A stretch of DNA of 64,000 nucleotides from Balneola sp. (GTDB taxonomy: Bacteria > Bacteroidota > Rhodothermia > Balneolales > Balneolaceae): contig JAEPNB010000001.1 of assembly GCA_017643645.1 (NCBI GenBank), positions 315,707 to 379,706 on the forward strand, read 5' to 3'. The stretch's first letter is position 1; each line of letters opens with the position of its first letter. The position numbers were made by a program, and so were the translations under genes. The notes under the pieces were generated by a model. That model did not search any database. It saw nothing but the letters and a program-made list of their open reading frames with translations, and was not told the origin of the DNA. Positions 41,765 to 50,459 of the stretch are shown here, piece after piece.

Positions 41765-42205
41765 CTAAATCAGGAAAGATTCATTCGCCAAAAAGAGAGG
41801 TGGCGGCGAATAAGAATTTGTTAAGGTGAGGTCAGAATTTCTTGGTATTTGATCACTATTAACTGAAGAAAACTCCTCAAAAGTAAATTTAAAAGTAGGT
41901 GTATTGATCTTTAAAACTACTGTAGGTGCGATGGTAGCAATCAGGTTTTTGTCTGTCATGCAATCACAATCAACAGTCATTTCACATTCTGAAGAAGTTG
42001 ATGTCTCCTTTTCATGCATCATATTCATATCCTGATGCCCGGTATCGTGCCCCATTTCAACCATTCCCGTAGAACTGTGTTCCGTCATCATCCGCTCACA
42101 GACTTCTTCCATAGTGCTCATTGAACAAAGAGAAACCGTAAAGCTTAAGACCATGCTTAGGCTCAAAAGAGTTGAAATAAATTTATATGATGTTGAAATT
42201 TTCAC
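41765..42205 (-). CDS. Exported Cys/Met/His-rich protein, unknown
   Basis: 146 residues: signal peptide about 1-28 ending near 'SLCS'; then a Met/His/Asp segment (GMVEMGHDTGHQDMNMMHEKE), a Cys/Asp cluster (CEMTVDCDCM) and a hydrophobic-then-Pro end (SYSPPPLFL). The composition is that of a periplasmic metal-binding protein. The SPPP-type tail resembles small exported Bacteroidota proteins with Cys and Pro-Pro motifs, but I am not certain of the family. Divergent from 42383 across a 177-bp gap with phased repeats; upstream of the CusA run. Confidence 0.68.
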   Translation of the reverse strand: MKISTSYKFISTLLSLSMVLSFTVSLCSMSTMEEVCERMMTEHSSTGMVEMGHDTGHQDMNMMHEKETSTSSECEMTVDCDCMTDKNLIATIAPTVVLKINTPTFKFTFEEFSSVNSDQIPRNSDLTLTNSYSPPPLFLANESFLI

Positions 42206-42278
42206 ACTTCAATTATACTAAAAAGAATTTTATTTAAGAAGTGCTTCAAAAATTCTATACGGGAAATAAGAAATTTTA

Positions 42279-42316
42279 TACATCAAATAGTATACTACTA
42301 CATCAAAATACATCAA
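42279..42316. promoter_or_regulatory. Three phased TACATCAA repeats in a divergent promoter region
   Basis: TACATCAA starts at 42279, 42299 and 42309, spacings 20 and 10 bp, that is on one face of the helix. Located between the divergent exported-protein genes. Phased direct repeats of this kind are a common operator form for OmpR-type response regulators, so the system at 22256 is a candidate. No palindrome seen. Confidence 0.5.
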
Positions 42317-42382
42317 GTTTAAAACAAGAAAATATAAGGTATGTGAATTTTTTTATCTTATCTTTGGTTTCACTTAAAAATC

Positions 42383-42847
42383 ATGATCAAGAACTCACAT
42401 ACTATTATAAAAGTTACTTCAGTAGCATTATTGCTATTCTTTAGCATACACAGCCTGAGTGTACATGGTTTTGCCGATTCATTGATCTACTGTTTTGAAT
42501 CGAATGGGGATATCAACATAGAATCAACATCCCCTCTTTCTTTTGGAATTGCTTCAGACTGTGATTTGCATGCAGATATTATTTTTTCTGACACTGAAGC
42601 TGAATTCCATTCTGACTCTGACTATTGTATAGACTGCAACGATCTGGAGCTCGATGAAACTTGTGCCAAAGACAATAGAGTAAATCGTTTTAATCAGGAT
42701 AAAACCATCGAGAAGATCAACAATGATCTTTATCAGTTGGTTTTAATTTTACCAAATTCAGCAAAAAAACAATTAACTGAGTTTATCCCACCTATAATAG
42801 AACATAAAGAATTAGCATCTCTGCGAACAGTGGTTCTGCTGAATTAG
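42383..42847 (+). CDS. Exported Asp/Cys-rich protein, unknown
   Basis: 154 residues: signal/anchor helix at 9-28, then a strongly acidic stretch with cysteines (IASDCDLHADI, YCIDCNDLELDETC), then a helical C-terminus (KTIEKINNDLYQLVLILPN). Not recognised. The order 'exported Cys protein then CzcA fusion' and the divergent partner suggest a periplasmic metal-binding accessory of the divalent pump. An in-frame ORF start further upstream cannot be excluded. Confidence 0.6.
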   Translation: MIKNSHTIIKVTSVALLLFFSIHSLSVHGFADSLIYCFESNGDINIESTSPLSFGIASDCDLHADIIFSDTEAEFHSDSDYCIDCNDLELDETCAKDNRVNRFNQDKTIEKINNDLYQLVLILPNSAKKQLTEFIPPIIEHKELASLRTVVLLN

Positions 42848-43019
42848 ACTCACCCTATTTACTTAAACTCTTTTTGAACTTGATTGATTCGTATCAGTCA
42901 TAATGCAAGCGTCTTTCCAAGAGTTTTGAGTCTTTATATTCACACAGGTTTATACAATCAAGTCTTTAAACCTGATTTCTATTCAACATTCCCTGTGAAA
43001 AGGGACAGTTTTAATTTTT

Positions 43020-46000
43020 ATGATAAATAAAATAATATCGTTCTCAATAAAGAATAAGTTCATTATTGGCTTATTCATTTTAACCTTAATTGGAGTTGGA
43101 ACATACTCCATGATGACCATTAATTTGGGTTCTGTACCTGATATCACGAATAATCAGGTTCAGGTAATTACCGTTTCGCAGAATTTAGCTACCGAAGATA
43201 TTGAGCAATTCGTGACGTATCCGGTAGAACTGGCAATGGGAAATCTTCCCGGGGTAACCGAAATCCGATCTGTTTCGAGATTCGGCCTGTCAGTGGTTAC
43301 TATCGTCTTTGAAGATGACATGGGCACGTATCTGCCCCGTCAATTAGTGCAAGAAAAACTCAATGAAGTTAAAGAAGACATTCCCGAAAAGTTCGGTTCT
43401 CCGAACATGGGACCTATCACAACCGGGTTAGGAGAAATCTATCAATACACCATCGTTCCCCAACCGGGCTTTGAAGATGAATATTCACCTACTGAATTGA
43501 GAACCATTCAAGACTGGATCGTTAAACGCCAAATGACCTTGGTTGAAGGAGTTGTTGAAGTAAATTCATTTGGGGGAAGTATCAAACAATACGAAGTAGC
43601 GATTGATCCCGACAAATTGAATGCTATGGGAGTTACCATTTCGGAAGTATATGATGCCCTTGCCATGAACAATGTAAATACTGGTGGAGCTTACATCGAG
43701 AAAAATAAAATGGCGAATTTTATCCGAGGAGAAGGGTTGATTAGATCTTTAGATGATATCGGTAGTATTGTAATAAAAAACGAAGATGGAATTCCTGTTC
43801 TTATCAATGACGTTGCCGAAAAAGTACAATTTGGTACACAAACCCGATATGGAGCATTTACACAAGATGGACACGAAGCTGTTGGTGGAATGGTTCTTAT
43901 GCTTAAAGGAGCAAATCCTAATGATGTTATTCAAAATGTAAAAGAGCGAATAGAAAGTGTGCAAACTTCTCTGCCAGAAGGACTGAAAATTGAACCTTTT
44001 TTGGATAGAAGTAATCTTATTGCACGAACTACAAGCACCGTTTCCAAAAATTTAATTGAAGGAGCATTAATTGTAGTATTTGTTTTAGTGATCTTACTCG
44101 GAAGTTTACGAGGAGGCTTAGTTACAGCCTCTCTTATCCCTTTATCGTTACTTTTTGCTTTTATTATGATGAAGGCAACCGGAGTTTGGGCAAACTTGAT
44201 GAGTCTCGGAGCCATAGATTTCGGAATTATTGTTGACGGGGCTGTCATCATTGTGGAAGGTACGGTACACGAGATAGAAAAAAGAGTAAAATCCGGCAAA
44301 GGTAAGTTTGGCAAGAAGCAAATGGATGAGATTACCTACAAAGCTAGCAGTACCATGATGAATTCTGCCTTTTTCGGCCAATTAATTATACTCATCGTAT
44401 TTGCCCCAATTCTATTTCTTGAAGGCGTAGAAGGTAAAATGTTCCGCCCGATGGCCTTTACTTTTGGCTATGCAGTGATAGGAGCTATTATTCTTTGCCT
44501 TACCTACGTTCCTATGATTTCATCATTAGCTATGAAGCCTTCTACCAATAAAAATGGATGGGTTGCTCGATTTGAACAGGCACTCGAAAAATTGAGTAAT
44601 AAGCTCATTGGAGCACTTCAACGTGTTTACAATCCTCTTTTAGAATTAGCATTAAAGAGAAAGTTAATTGTAATTAGTGCCGCTGTGATTCTGTTTTTAG
44701 CATCACTATTTACCTTTTCCCGCATGGGTGGTGAATTTATTCCTCAACTGGATGAAGGTGATATTGCCATGCAAGCATTAATAAGACCCGGAAGTGGATT
44801 AAGTGAATCCATTGATATCTCTACAAAAACACAGGATATTTTATTAAATAATTTTCCTGAGATTAAAACTGTGGTATCTCGAATTGGTGTAGCGGATATC
44901 CCTACTGACCCTATGCCTATGGATATCGCAGATATGGCAATTATCTTAGAAAAAGACAAAACCAAATGGACAACGGTATCTACTAAAGACGATTTAATTG
45001 CTGAAATTAAAGAGAAGCTGGACCAAGAGCTTACAGGAGTTAATTTGGTATTCAGCCAACCAGTGGAACTGCGATTCAATGAGTTAATTACAGGAGTCCG
45101 AGAAGATGTAGCCGTGAAACTGTATGGCGACGATCTTGACATTCTTGCTCAAAAAGCTGAAGAAATGTCCTCTCTTATTCAAACTGTGCCTGGTGTTGGG
45201 GATGTAAACCCCGAAAAAACAGCGGGGCTTCCACAGATGACAGTGAGATATAATCGACAGAAAGTAGCTCAATATGGCCTTAACATAACCAAACTTAACG
45301 ATTACGTAAGTACGGCTTTTGCGGGCGGTACAGCAGGCGTTGTATTCGAAGGAGAGCGAAGATTTGACTTAGTTGTTCGTTTTGACGAAGCGAACCGTCA
45401 AAGTATCGAAGATTTACGTTCACTATATATTGATCTGCCGAGCGGTTCACAAGTGCCTATAGAAGAAATCGCAGATATCAGCTACCAACCCGGCCCCATG
45501 CAGATTTCCCGTGATAACACATTCCGGCGAACATCTGTCGGTATAAACACCCGCGGTAGGGATGTAGAATCTGTAGTTACGGATATTCAGCAAAAACTGG
45601 ATGCAGAATTAGAGCTTCCCGTAGGTTACTACATCACTTATGGTGGAGAATTTGAAAATCTGCAACGTGCAAAAAGCAGATTATCAATTGTTGTACCAAT
45701 TGCCCTGTTTCTGATCTTTATCCTGCTCTATTTTGCACTGAATTCATTCTCTCAATCGGTCATGATTTATCTGGCTATACCATTGGCAGCAATTGGAGGA
45801 ATATTCTTCCTGGCACTCAGAGATATGTCGTTTAGTATTTCTGCGGGAGTGGGCTTTATTGTGCTCTTTGGAGTTGCGGTACTCAATGGACTCGTACTCA
45901 TAAGTCGATTTAATTCATTAAAAGAAGAAGGAGTAACTGATTTGAAAGAACGGATTTTAATAGGAACTAAAGAAAGACTTCGCCCCATTTTATTAACGGC

Positions 46001-47420
46001 TATTGCAGCTATTATGGGATTCACTCCCATGGCTTTTTCAGCCTCCGCCGGTGCCGAGGTTCAGCGACCTTTAGCAACTGTTGTAATTGGTGGATTAATT
46101 AGTGCAACTTTGCTTACACTGATAATACTTCCTGTTTTGTATTCTTTTGTTGAAAAAAGAAACCTGAAAAAGTTAAAGAGAAAATCAATTACGGCTTCTT
46201 TGGCTCTTTTAATGGCGTCCGGAAGTTTGTTTATGTCAAACGTGACACAAGCACAGCCGGTGCAAACAACTAATTTCCAAGAGCTTTCTTTAGAGCAAGC
46301 TGTTAAAAAAGCAATGGATAACTATCCGGCTATAAAAGCAGCACAACTTGAGATAGAAAGTCAACAGGCACTCCGAAAAACTGCTTGGGAAATTGGTGAT
46401 ACTCAGGTGTTCACCGGTAAGGAAGAAGTGGGCAATGGTTCAGATGGAGTTAAAACTAAATTTGGAGTCTCTCAGGAGTTTGACCTTTTGGGAATCCCCT
46501 CCCGCTTAAAGCTTCAAAAAGAAAACGAACAGCTTGCAGAGCAAAGTGCCGAACTCACTTACGTTCAGGTAGAATTGATGGTAAAGCAAAACTGGGCGGA
46601 TGTTTTCAGTGCAAAGCGAAAATATAATGTACTGGATAAGTTATTTGCACAGTTTACTGATATTTCCAGAGCCGCAGAACTACGCCTTGAAACGGAAGCC
46701 ACTTCCAGATTGGAATATCTTTCAACACTAAATCAGGCTAACAAAATTAAGATTCAAAAAGAACAAGCCTTCAGAGACTATCTGAGTGCTGTTCGGAAAC
46801 TTAATAAATGGTTTGAAGGCGATTCTCTTTATACGGTAAAAAATGTATCGGTTGAAGAGTTAGATGAACCAATCAATTTTAATAAAGATGCTCTTAATAA
46901 TCATCCTTATTTAACTATGATGGAGCAAAAAGTTGAGGTGGCTGAAGCAGTGGTTAAGAAAGATCAAAGTCGGTTTCTGCCAAAATTTAGTGCGAGTTAT
47001 GGATTTCAGGAAATCGCAAATCAATCCGGTTTCTACAAATATGAGTTGGGTGTTCGTTTCCCTTTACTTTTTTGGGGAAATCTTGGAAAAACGCAATCCT
47101 CTAAAATCCAAACTAATATTGCCCGCCAAAACCTTAATCAGGCTCAAAAAGAGTTGAACAGTATGTACAACAGTATGCAGGAAAACTACTTAAAGTGGCT
47201 TAATTCCTGGGAATATTATAAAGAAGAAGCACTGCCTCTGGCAGAAGAACAACGAAAAGGTGCACTCACCGCTTATAAAGAAGGAGCTATTGACTACGTA
47301 ATGTTTCTTCAAAATATCAGAGATGCCATACAGATAGAGGTAGATTCATGGGACGCTTTCAGTAATTATCTGAATAGTAGATATGAATTAGAATACTACC
47401 TGAATACTTCTAACAAGTAA
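43020..47420 (+). CDS. czcA: CzcA-type RND metal pump fused to a TolC-family outer-membrane channel
   Basis: 1466 residues. Residues 1 to about 1050 are a complete HME-RND pump: 'VPDITNNQVQVITVSQNLATEDIEQFVTYPVE', membrane helix 4 with DFGIIVDGAVIIVEG, the double-Asp motif of CzcA-type (Zn/Co/Cd/Ni) pumps, and the second half with 'FGVAVLNGLVLISRFN'. Residues about 1057-1080 read as an internal signal-like hydrophobic segment (SITASLALLMASGSLFMS). From about 1085 to the end is a TolC-family channel ('LEQAVKKAMDNYPAIKAAQLEIE', 'QEFDLLGIPSRLKLQKENEQL'). One protein supplies the inner-membrane pump and the outer-membrane exit. Whether it is cleaved is unknown. Confidence 0.93.
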   Translation: MINKIISFSIKNKFIIGLFILTLIGVGTYSMMTINLGSVPDITNNQVQVITVSQNLATEDIEQFVTYPVELAMGNLPGVTEIRSVSRFGLSVVTIVFEDDMGTYLPRQLVQEKLNEVKEDIPEKFGSPNMGPITTGLGEIYQYTIVPQPGFEDEYSPTELRTIQDWIVKRQMTLVEGVVEVNSFGGSIKQYEVAIDPDKLNAMGVTISEVYDALAMNNVNTGGAYIEKNKMANFIRGEGLIRSLDDIGSIVIKNEDGIPVLINDVAEKVQFGTQTRYGAFTQDGHEAVGGMVLMLKGANPNDVIQNVKERIESVQTSLPEGLKIEPFLDRSNLIARTTSTVSKNLIEGALIVVFVLVILLGSLRGGLVTASLIPLSLLFAFIMMKATGVWANLMSLGAIDFGIIVDGAVIIVEGTVHEIEKRVKSGKGKFGKKQMDEITYKASSTMMNSAFFGQLIILIVFAPILFLEGVEGKMFRPMAFTFGYAVIGAIILCLTYVPMISSLAMKPSTNKNGWVARFEQALEKLSNKLIGALQRVYNPLLELALKRKLIVISAAVILFLASLFTFSRMGGEFIPQLDEGDIAMQALIRPGSGLSESIDISTKTQDILLNNFPEIKTVVSRIGVADIPTDPMPMDIADMAIILEKDKTKWTTVSTKDDLIAEIKEKLDQELTGVNLVFSQPVELRFNELITGVREDVAVKLYGDDLDILAQKAEEMSSLIQTVPGVGDVNPEKTAGLPQMTVRYNRQKVAQYGLNITKLNDYVSTAFAGGTAGVVFEGERRFDLVVRFDEANRQSIEDLRSLYIDLPSGSQVPIEEIADISYQPGPMQISRDNTFRRTSVGINTRGRDVESVVTDIQQKLDAELELPVGYYITYGGEFENLQRAKSRLSIVVPIALFLIFILLYFALNSFSQSVMIYLAIPLAAIGGIFFLALRDMSFSISAGVGFIVLFGVAVLNGLVLISRFNSLKEEGVTDLKERILIGTKERLRPILLTAIAAIMGFTPMAFSASAGAEVQRPLATVVIGGLISATLLTLIILPVLYSFVEKRNLKKLKRKSITASLALLMASGSLFMSNVTQAQPVQTTNFQELSLEQAVKKAMDNYPAIKAAQLEIESQQALRKTAWEIGDTQVFTGKEEVGNGSDGVKTKFGVSQEFDLLGIPSRLKLQKENEQLAEQSAELTYVQVELMVKQNWADVFSAKRKYNVLDKLFAQFTDISRAAELRLETEATSRLEYLSTLNQANKIKIQKEQAFRDYLSAVRKLNKWFEGDSLYTVKNVSVEELDEPINFNKDALNNHPYLTMMEQKVEVAEAVVKKDQSRFLPKFSASYGFQEIANQSGFYKYELGVRFPLLFWGNLGKTQSSKIQTNIARQNLNQAQKELNSMYNSMQENYLKWLNSWEYYKEEALPLAEEQRKGALTAYKEGAIDYVMFLQNIRDAIQIEVDSWDAFSNYLNSRYELEYYLNTSNK

Positions 47421-47443
47421 TTAATTTTTTAAAAAACAATATC

Positions 47444-48655
47444 ATGAATATCCAACAAACAAATATAACCTTACTAATCCTTCTTCTTTCTTTTTTTGCG
47501 GCTTGCAACACATCAAAAGTTAAAGATAACGAAGCCATAGAAACCGAAAATGCATCACTAATGCAGAGTGAAGAAAATGAAGAAGCAAATGCTGCACACC
47601 TTTCGCAACTAAAATTTAACAGTCTTGAAATGAATATTAATACGCTTCCAACCCGTAATCTTTCAGGCATCATAAAGGCAAACGGGCAGCTGGAAGTACC
47701 TCCACAACATGAGGCTACCGTAACTGCAATTTTAGGAGCTAATGTTACTTCCATTGAAGTTATTGAAGGAGATAAAGTTACTAAAAATCAGGTGCTGGCT
47801 TACGCAGCTCATCCTAATCTTACCAATATCCAAACACAATACGTGCGTACGTACGAGCAAATGTTGTATCTGGAAAAAGAACTTGCACGGCAACAAAGAT
47901 TATATGAAGGAGAAGTTGGTTCCGGTCAAACACTCCAGAAAACACAAGCAGAGCACAAAGCTACGGTTGCAGAAGTTAAGGGGTATGAGGCGCAGTTAAA
48001 GCAATTGAGTTTGAGCGTTGAAAAAATCAGAAATGGAAATATTTACGGGACGGTGCCCATTGTAAGTCCTATTGACGGATACATTGAAGACGTTGATATT
48101 CAAATCGGACAATACGTTGAACCACAAACTGAATTATTTATGATCGTTAATAACGAACATATACATGCTGATTTGATGGTTTTTGAAAAAGATGTGTATC
48201 AGGTTAAAAAGGGACAGAAAGTTTCTTTTACTGTCCAATCTGTCCCTGATGGAAGATTAACAGGGAAAATATACTCCGTAGGAAAGCAGTTCGAGCAAAA
48301 CCCGAAAGCAGTTCATGTACATGCCGAGATTGATCAGAAAGAAGGGTATTTAATACCGGGAATGTATATCAACGGTAACATCTATACCACAGACAAAGAA
48401 GTGTTTGCCTTACCCGAGAGTGCCATCATTGAAGACGAAGGTAAAACGTATATGTTTAGTGCCGAAGAGCATCAGGAAAATGGAGAAACAGAATGGGAAT
48501 TTACGCCGATTGAGATAAAAACTGGCCTGGAAAAAGACGGATGGGTGGAAGTGAAGTTATTAGAAACTTTACCATCAGACACAAAAGTTGCATGGAATAA
48601 CGCTTATTCCCTTATTGCTGAGATGAAGAAAAGTCAGACTTCTCACGGTCATTAA
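47444..48655 (+). CDS. czcB: CzcB-type periplasmic adaptor lipoprotein
   Basis: 403 residues: lipoprotein signal with FFAAC (Cys 21), acidic linker (about 25-50), then HlyD-type domains: beta-barrel/lipoyl 'LSGIIKANGQLEVPPQHEATVTAIL', a helical hairpin of about 80 residues (115-185, 'QYVRTYEQMLYLEKELARQQRLYEGEVG'), lipoyl half 'YGTVPIVSPIDGYIEDVDIQIGQYV', and beta-barrel. The end (SQTSHGH) carries two His. It couples the CzcA-TolC fusion, 23 bases after it. No heavy-metal-binding domain, unlike the copper adaptor. Confidence 0.9.
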   Translation: MNIQQTNITLLILLLSFFAACNTSKVKDNEAIETENASLMQSEENEEANAAHLSQLKFNSLEMNINTLPTRNLSGIIKANGQLEVPPQHEATVTAILGANVTSIEVIEGDKVTKNQVLAYAAHPNLTNIQTQYVRTYEQMLYLEKELARQQRLYEGEVGSGQTLQKTQAEHKATVAEVKGYEAQLKQLSLSVEKIRNGNIYGTVPIVSPIDGYIEDVDIQIGQYVEPQTELFMIVNNEHIHADLMVFEKDVYQVKKGQKVSFTVQSVPDGRLTGKIYSVGKQFEQNPKAVHVHAEIDQKEGYLIPGMYINGNIYTTDKEVFALPESAIIEDEGKTYMFSAEEHQENGETEWEFTPIEIKTGLEKDGWVEVKLLETLPSDTKVAWNNAYSLIAEMKKSQTSHGH

Positions 48656-48675
48656 TTAAGGAATAGAAATAAAGA

Positions 48676-48706
48676 TCCTTGACCGGTAGAAAAAACCGGT
48701 TAAGGA
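48676..48706 (+). promoter_or_regulatory. 12-bp hairpin between czcB-like and PII-like genes
   Basis: 48676-48687 pairs with 48695-48706 (12 bp, one G-T; loop AGAAAAA). No run of T's follows, so it is not a typical intrinsic terminator; it may stabilise the upstream mRNA, or bind a protein as an operator, between the pump genes and the PII-like gene. Confidence 0.6.
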
Positions 48707-48725
48707 CAAACTAAATATCAGAATT

Positions 48726-49058
48726 ATGAAAGAAATAAAAGCATTTATAAAACCCAAACGTGTACAGATTGTAGTAGAATCATTAAAAGAAGAAGGCTTC
48801 GACAGTGTTACATTATCTAAAGGTGAAGGAACAGGAGCCTACAAAAATCCTGACGCTTCTCCATCTTTGGACTTTCACTTTACAGACAGCCCGATTGTAA
48901 AATTAGAGCTTGTTTGCCACAATGAGGAGGTAGGAACTGTGATAGCTCTTATCTGTAAGCATGCTAAAACAACGAACCCTGCTGATGGGATTATTTATGT
49001 AACAGATATAAAAGAAGCATATCGGGTAAAAAACGGAGAGCCTTTGCATCTTGTATAA
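48726..49058 (+). CDS. PII-like protein linked to metal efflux (divalent block)
   Basis: 110 residues with the same pattern as the protein at 28831: 'MKEIKAFIKPKRVQIVVESLKEEGF', the loop KGEGTGAYKNP, 'VKLELVCHNEEVGTVIALICKHAK', and DGIIYVTDIKEAYRVKNG. A paralogue of the other PII-like protein, and next to the Czc-type pump. Each of the two RND systems therefore has its own PII-like neighbour. Role inferred as regulatory; three cysteines/His in the middle (VCHNE, ICKH) may bind metal. Confidence 0.85.
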   Translation: MKEIKAFIKPKRVQIVVESLKEEGFDSVTLSKGEGTGAYKNPDASPSLDFHFTDSPIVKLELVCHNEEVGTVIALICKHAKTTNPADGIIYVTDIKEAYRVKNGEPLHLV

Positions 49059-49083
49059 ACCTAACACTTAAAATTTTATATCT

Positions 49084-49440
49084 ATGTTTAAACCTAAAGA
49101 AATAAAAAAAAGAATAAGAACACCTTTAGTTTTTATAGCTTTAATTTTAATAAGCTTAACTATCTTACAATTTTGTGGAAAGGAAAAAGATACTGTTTTA
49201 GTTAGTTCGGGAACTTATACCGGCATAGTTACTGATGCGGTTGAACCTGCACGGGAATTCTATCTAAAACTAAATGATGATTCTTTAGTTCGTTTAAATT
49301 TTATTGGTGAAACTACACTTAAAAAAAACGAAGAAACAGTTCCTTTTTCTGAGTTAAAAGAAGGCACAAAAGTTGAAGTTGAGCTTGAAAAAATGGAAGA
49401 TAAAATGGCTCCAATCTCTGTTAAAATTTTAGATAAATAG
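49084..49440 (+). CDS. Small lipoprotein or anchored protein, unknown
   Basis: 118 residues: a lipoprotein-like signal (about 14-33, LISLTILQFC, Cys at 33) and a small beta-rich domain, 'GTYTGIVTDAVEPAREFYLKLND...VRLNFIGETTLKKNEETVPFSELKEGTKVEVEL', which looks like an OB-type fold. Function unknown. Twenty-five bases after the PII-like gene. Two families of similar length are possible; I make no call. Confidence 0.65.
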   Translation: MFKPKEIKKRIRTPLVFIALILISLTILQFCGKEKDTVLVSSGTYTGIVTDAVEPAREFYLKLNDDSLVRLNFIGETTLKKNEETVPFSELKEGTKVEVELEKMEDKMAPISVKILDK

Positions 49441-49494
49441 TTTTCATTCATTACATATCAAAAACGTTCTTAAGACACCTTAAAACAGAATGCA

Positions 49495-50265
49495 GTGAAT
49501 AAAAAAAAATTACTTTATTTTATCCTTTGTGGAATAGTCATTGGTGTATTTATAATACAACCCTTGGCTATTACACTTCAAATATTTGACATTCAAGGAG
49601 ATTACGGAAGTTGGGGGGAACTTCTGCTTACTTCTTATCAGCAGGTGCTTGGTTCCTGGGATTTAGACCAGACTATTACTAAAGCTTTATTTGGTTTGTT
49701 TGGTGTAACTCTGTCAATTATATATATGTTTAGACAAAAAATATTCAAATCTAACAGTTTTCAAGAAAAGCTTAAAGAGATAAAAAAATTGATTGAGACT
49801 GGAGAAAACCAACAAGTAGAATTCAAATCTACCTTGAGGTGGGACTTAAGACAATCTAAGACAAATAAAGCTTTGGAGTACACTGTAGCAAAAACAATTG
49901 CCGGGTTTATGAATACCCAGGGAGGACATCTTTTTATTGGCATTGATGATGATGGAAACCTTCTTGGTTTACAGGAAGATTATGCAACTCTGAAGAAACC
50001 AGATAGAGATAGCTTTGAACAATATATTATGCAATTAGTATCTACTAAGTTAGGTACTAATTTTTGCTCTAATGTAGAGGTATCTTTATTCCAAATGGAT
50101 GGCGTTGATATCTGCCATCTTTTTATCTTAAAAAGCGACTCACCAGTATATCTGCGAGATAATGACCGTTCTTATTTTTATATCCGTACAGGTAATGGCA
50201 CACGAGAGCTTGACATACCTGAAGCACTCAAGTATATCAATAAAAATCTAACACGGAAAAAATAA
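49495..50265 (+). CDS. Membrane-anchored AlbA_2 (Schlafen-like) domain protein
   Basis: 256 residues from a GTG start. Two hydrophobic segments (about 8-28 and 60-80) then, from about 98, an AlbA_2/Schlafen-like domain with 'IETGENQQVEFKSTLRWDLR', 'VAKTIAGFMNTQGGHLFIGIDDDGNLLGL' and 'LRDNDRSYFYIRTGNGTREL'. This domain occurs in nucleic-acid-binding and defence proteins as well as regulators. The membrane anchor is unusual and its function in a metal island is unclear. It is a good candidate for a passenger gene. Confidence 0.78.
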   Translation: MNKKKLLYFILCGIVIGVFIIQPLAITLQIFDIQGDYGSWGELLLTSYQQVLGSWDLDQTITKALFGLFGVTLSIIYMFRQKIFKSNSFQEKLKEIKKLIETGENQQVEFKSTLRWDLRQSKTNKALEYTVAKTIAGFMNTQGGHLFIGIDDDGNLLGLQEDYATLKKPDRDSFEQYIMQLVSTKLGTNFCSNVEVSLFQMDGVDICHLFILKSDSPVYLRDNDRSYFYIRTGNGTRELDIPEALKYINKNLTRKK

Positions 50266-50459
50266 CTATGAATAGAAAAAGAAAGCAAAGAACATATTTA
50301 AACTCCTAATTGATTCCAGAGCAATTTAGATACAATTACATAGCATTTACTGCCAATATTGAACCTCGACGAGTTGTGTAACAATTTAGTTTAGTATAGT
50401 AAAAGTAGGTTATCATTTTGTTGAGTTTAAAATTTTATAACTAACAAAGCACAATACAC

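Noticed and set aside
48676-48706. Intrinsic terminator between the CzcB-like and PII-like genes.
   Set aside because: The stem is strong but no T-run follows on the plus strand; listed as a regulatory hairpin instead.
49469-49485. CTTAA repeats 10 bp apart before the AlbA_2 gene as a response-regulator site like that at 22184.
   Set aside because: Only five bases are repeated in AT-rich DNA; too short to support.
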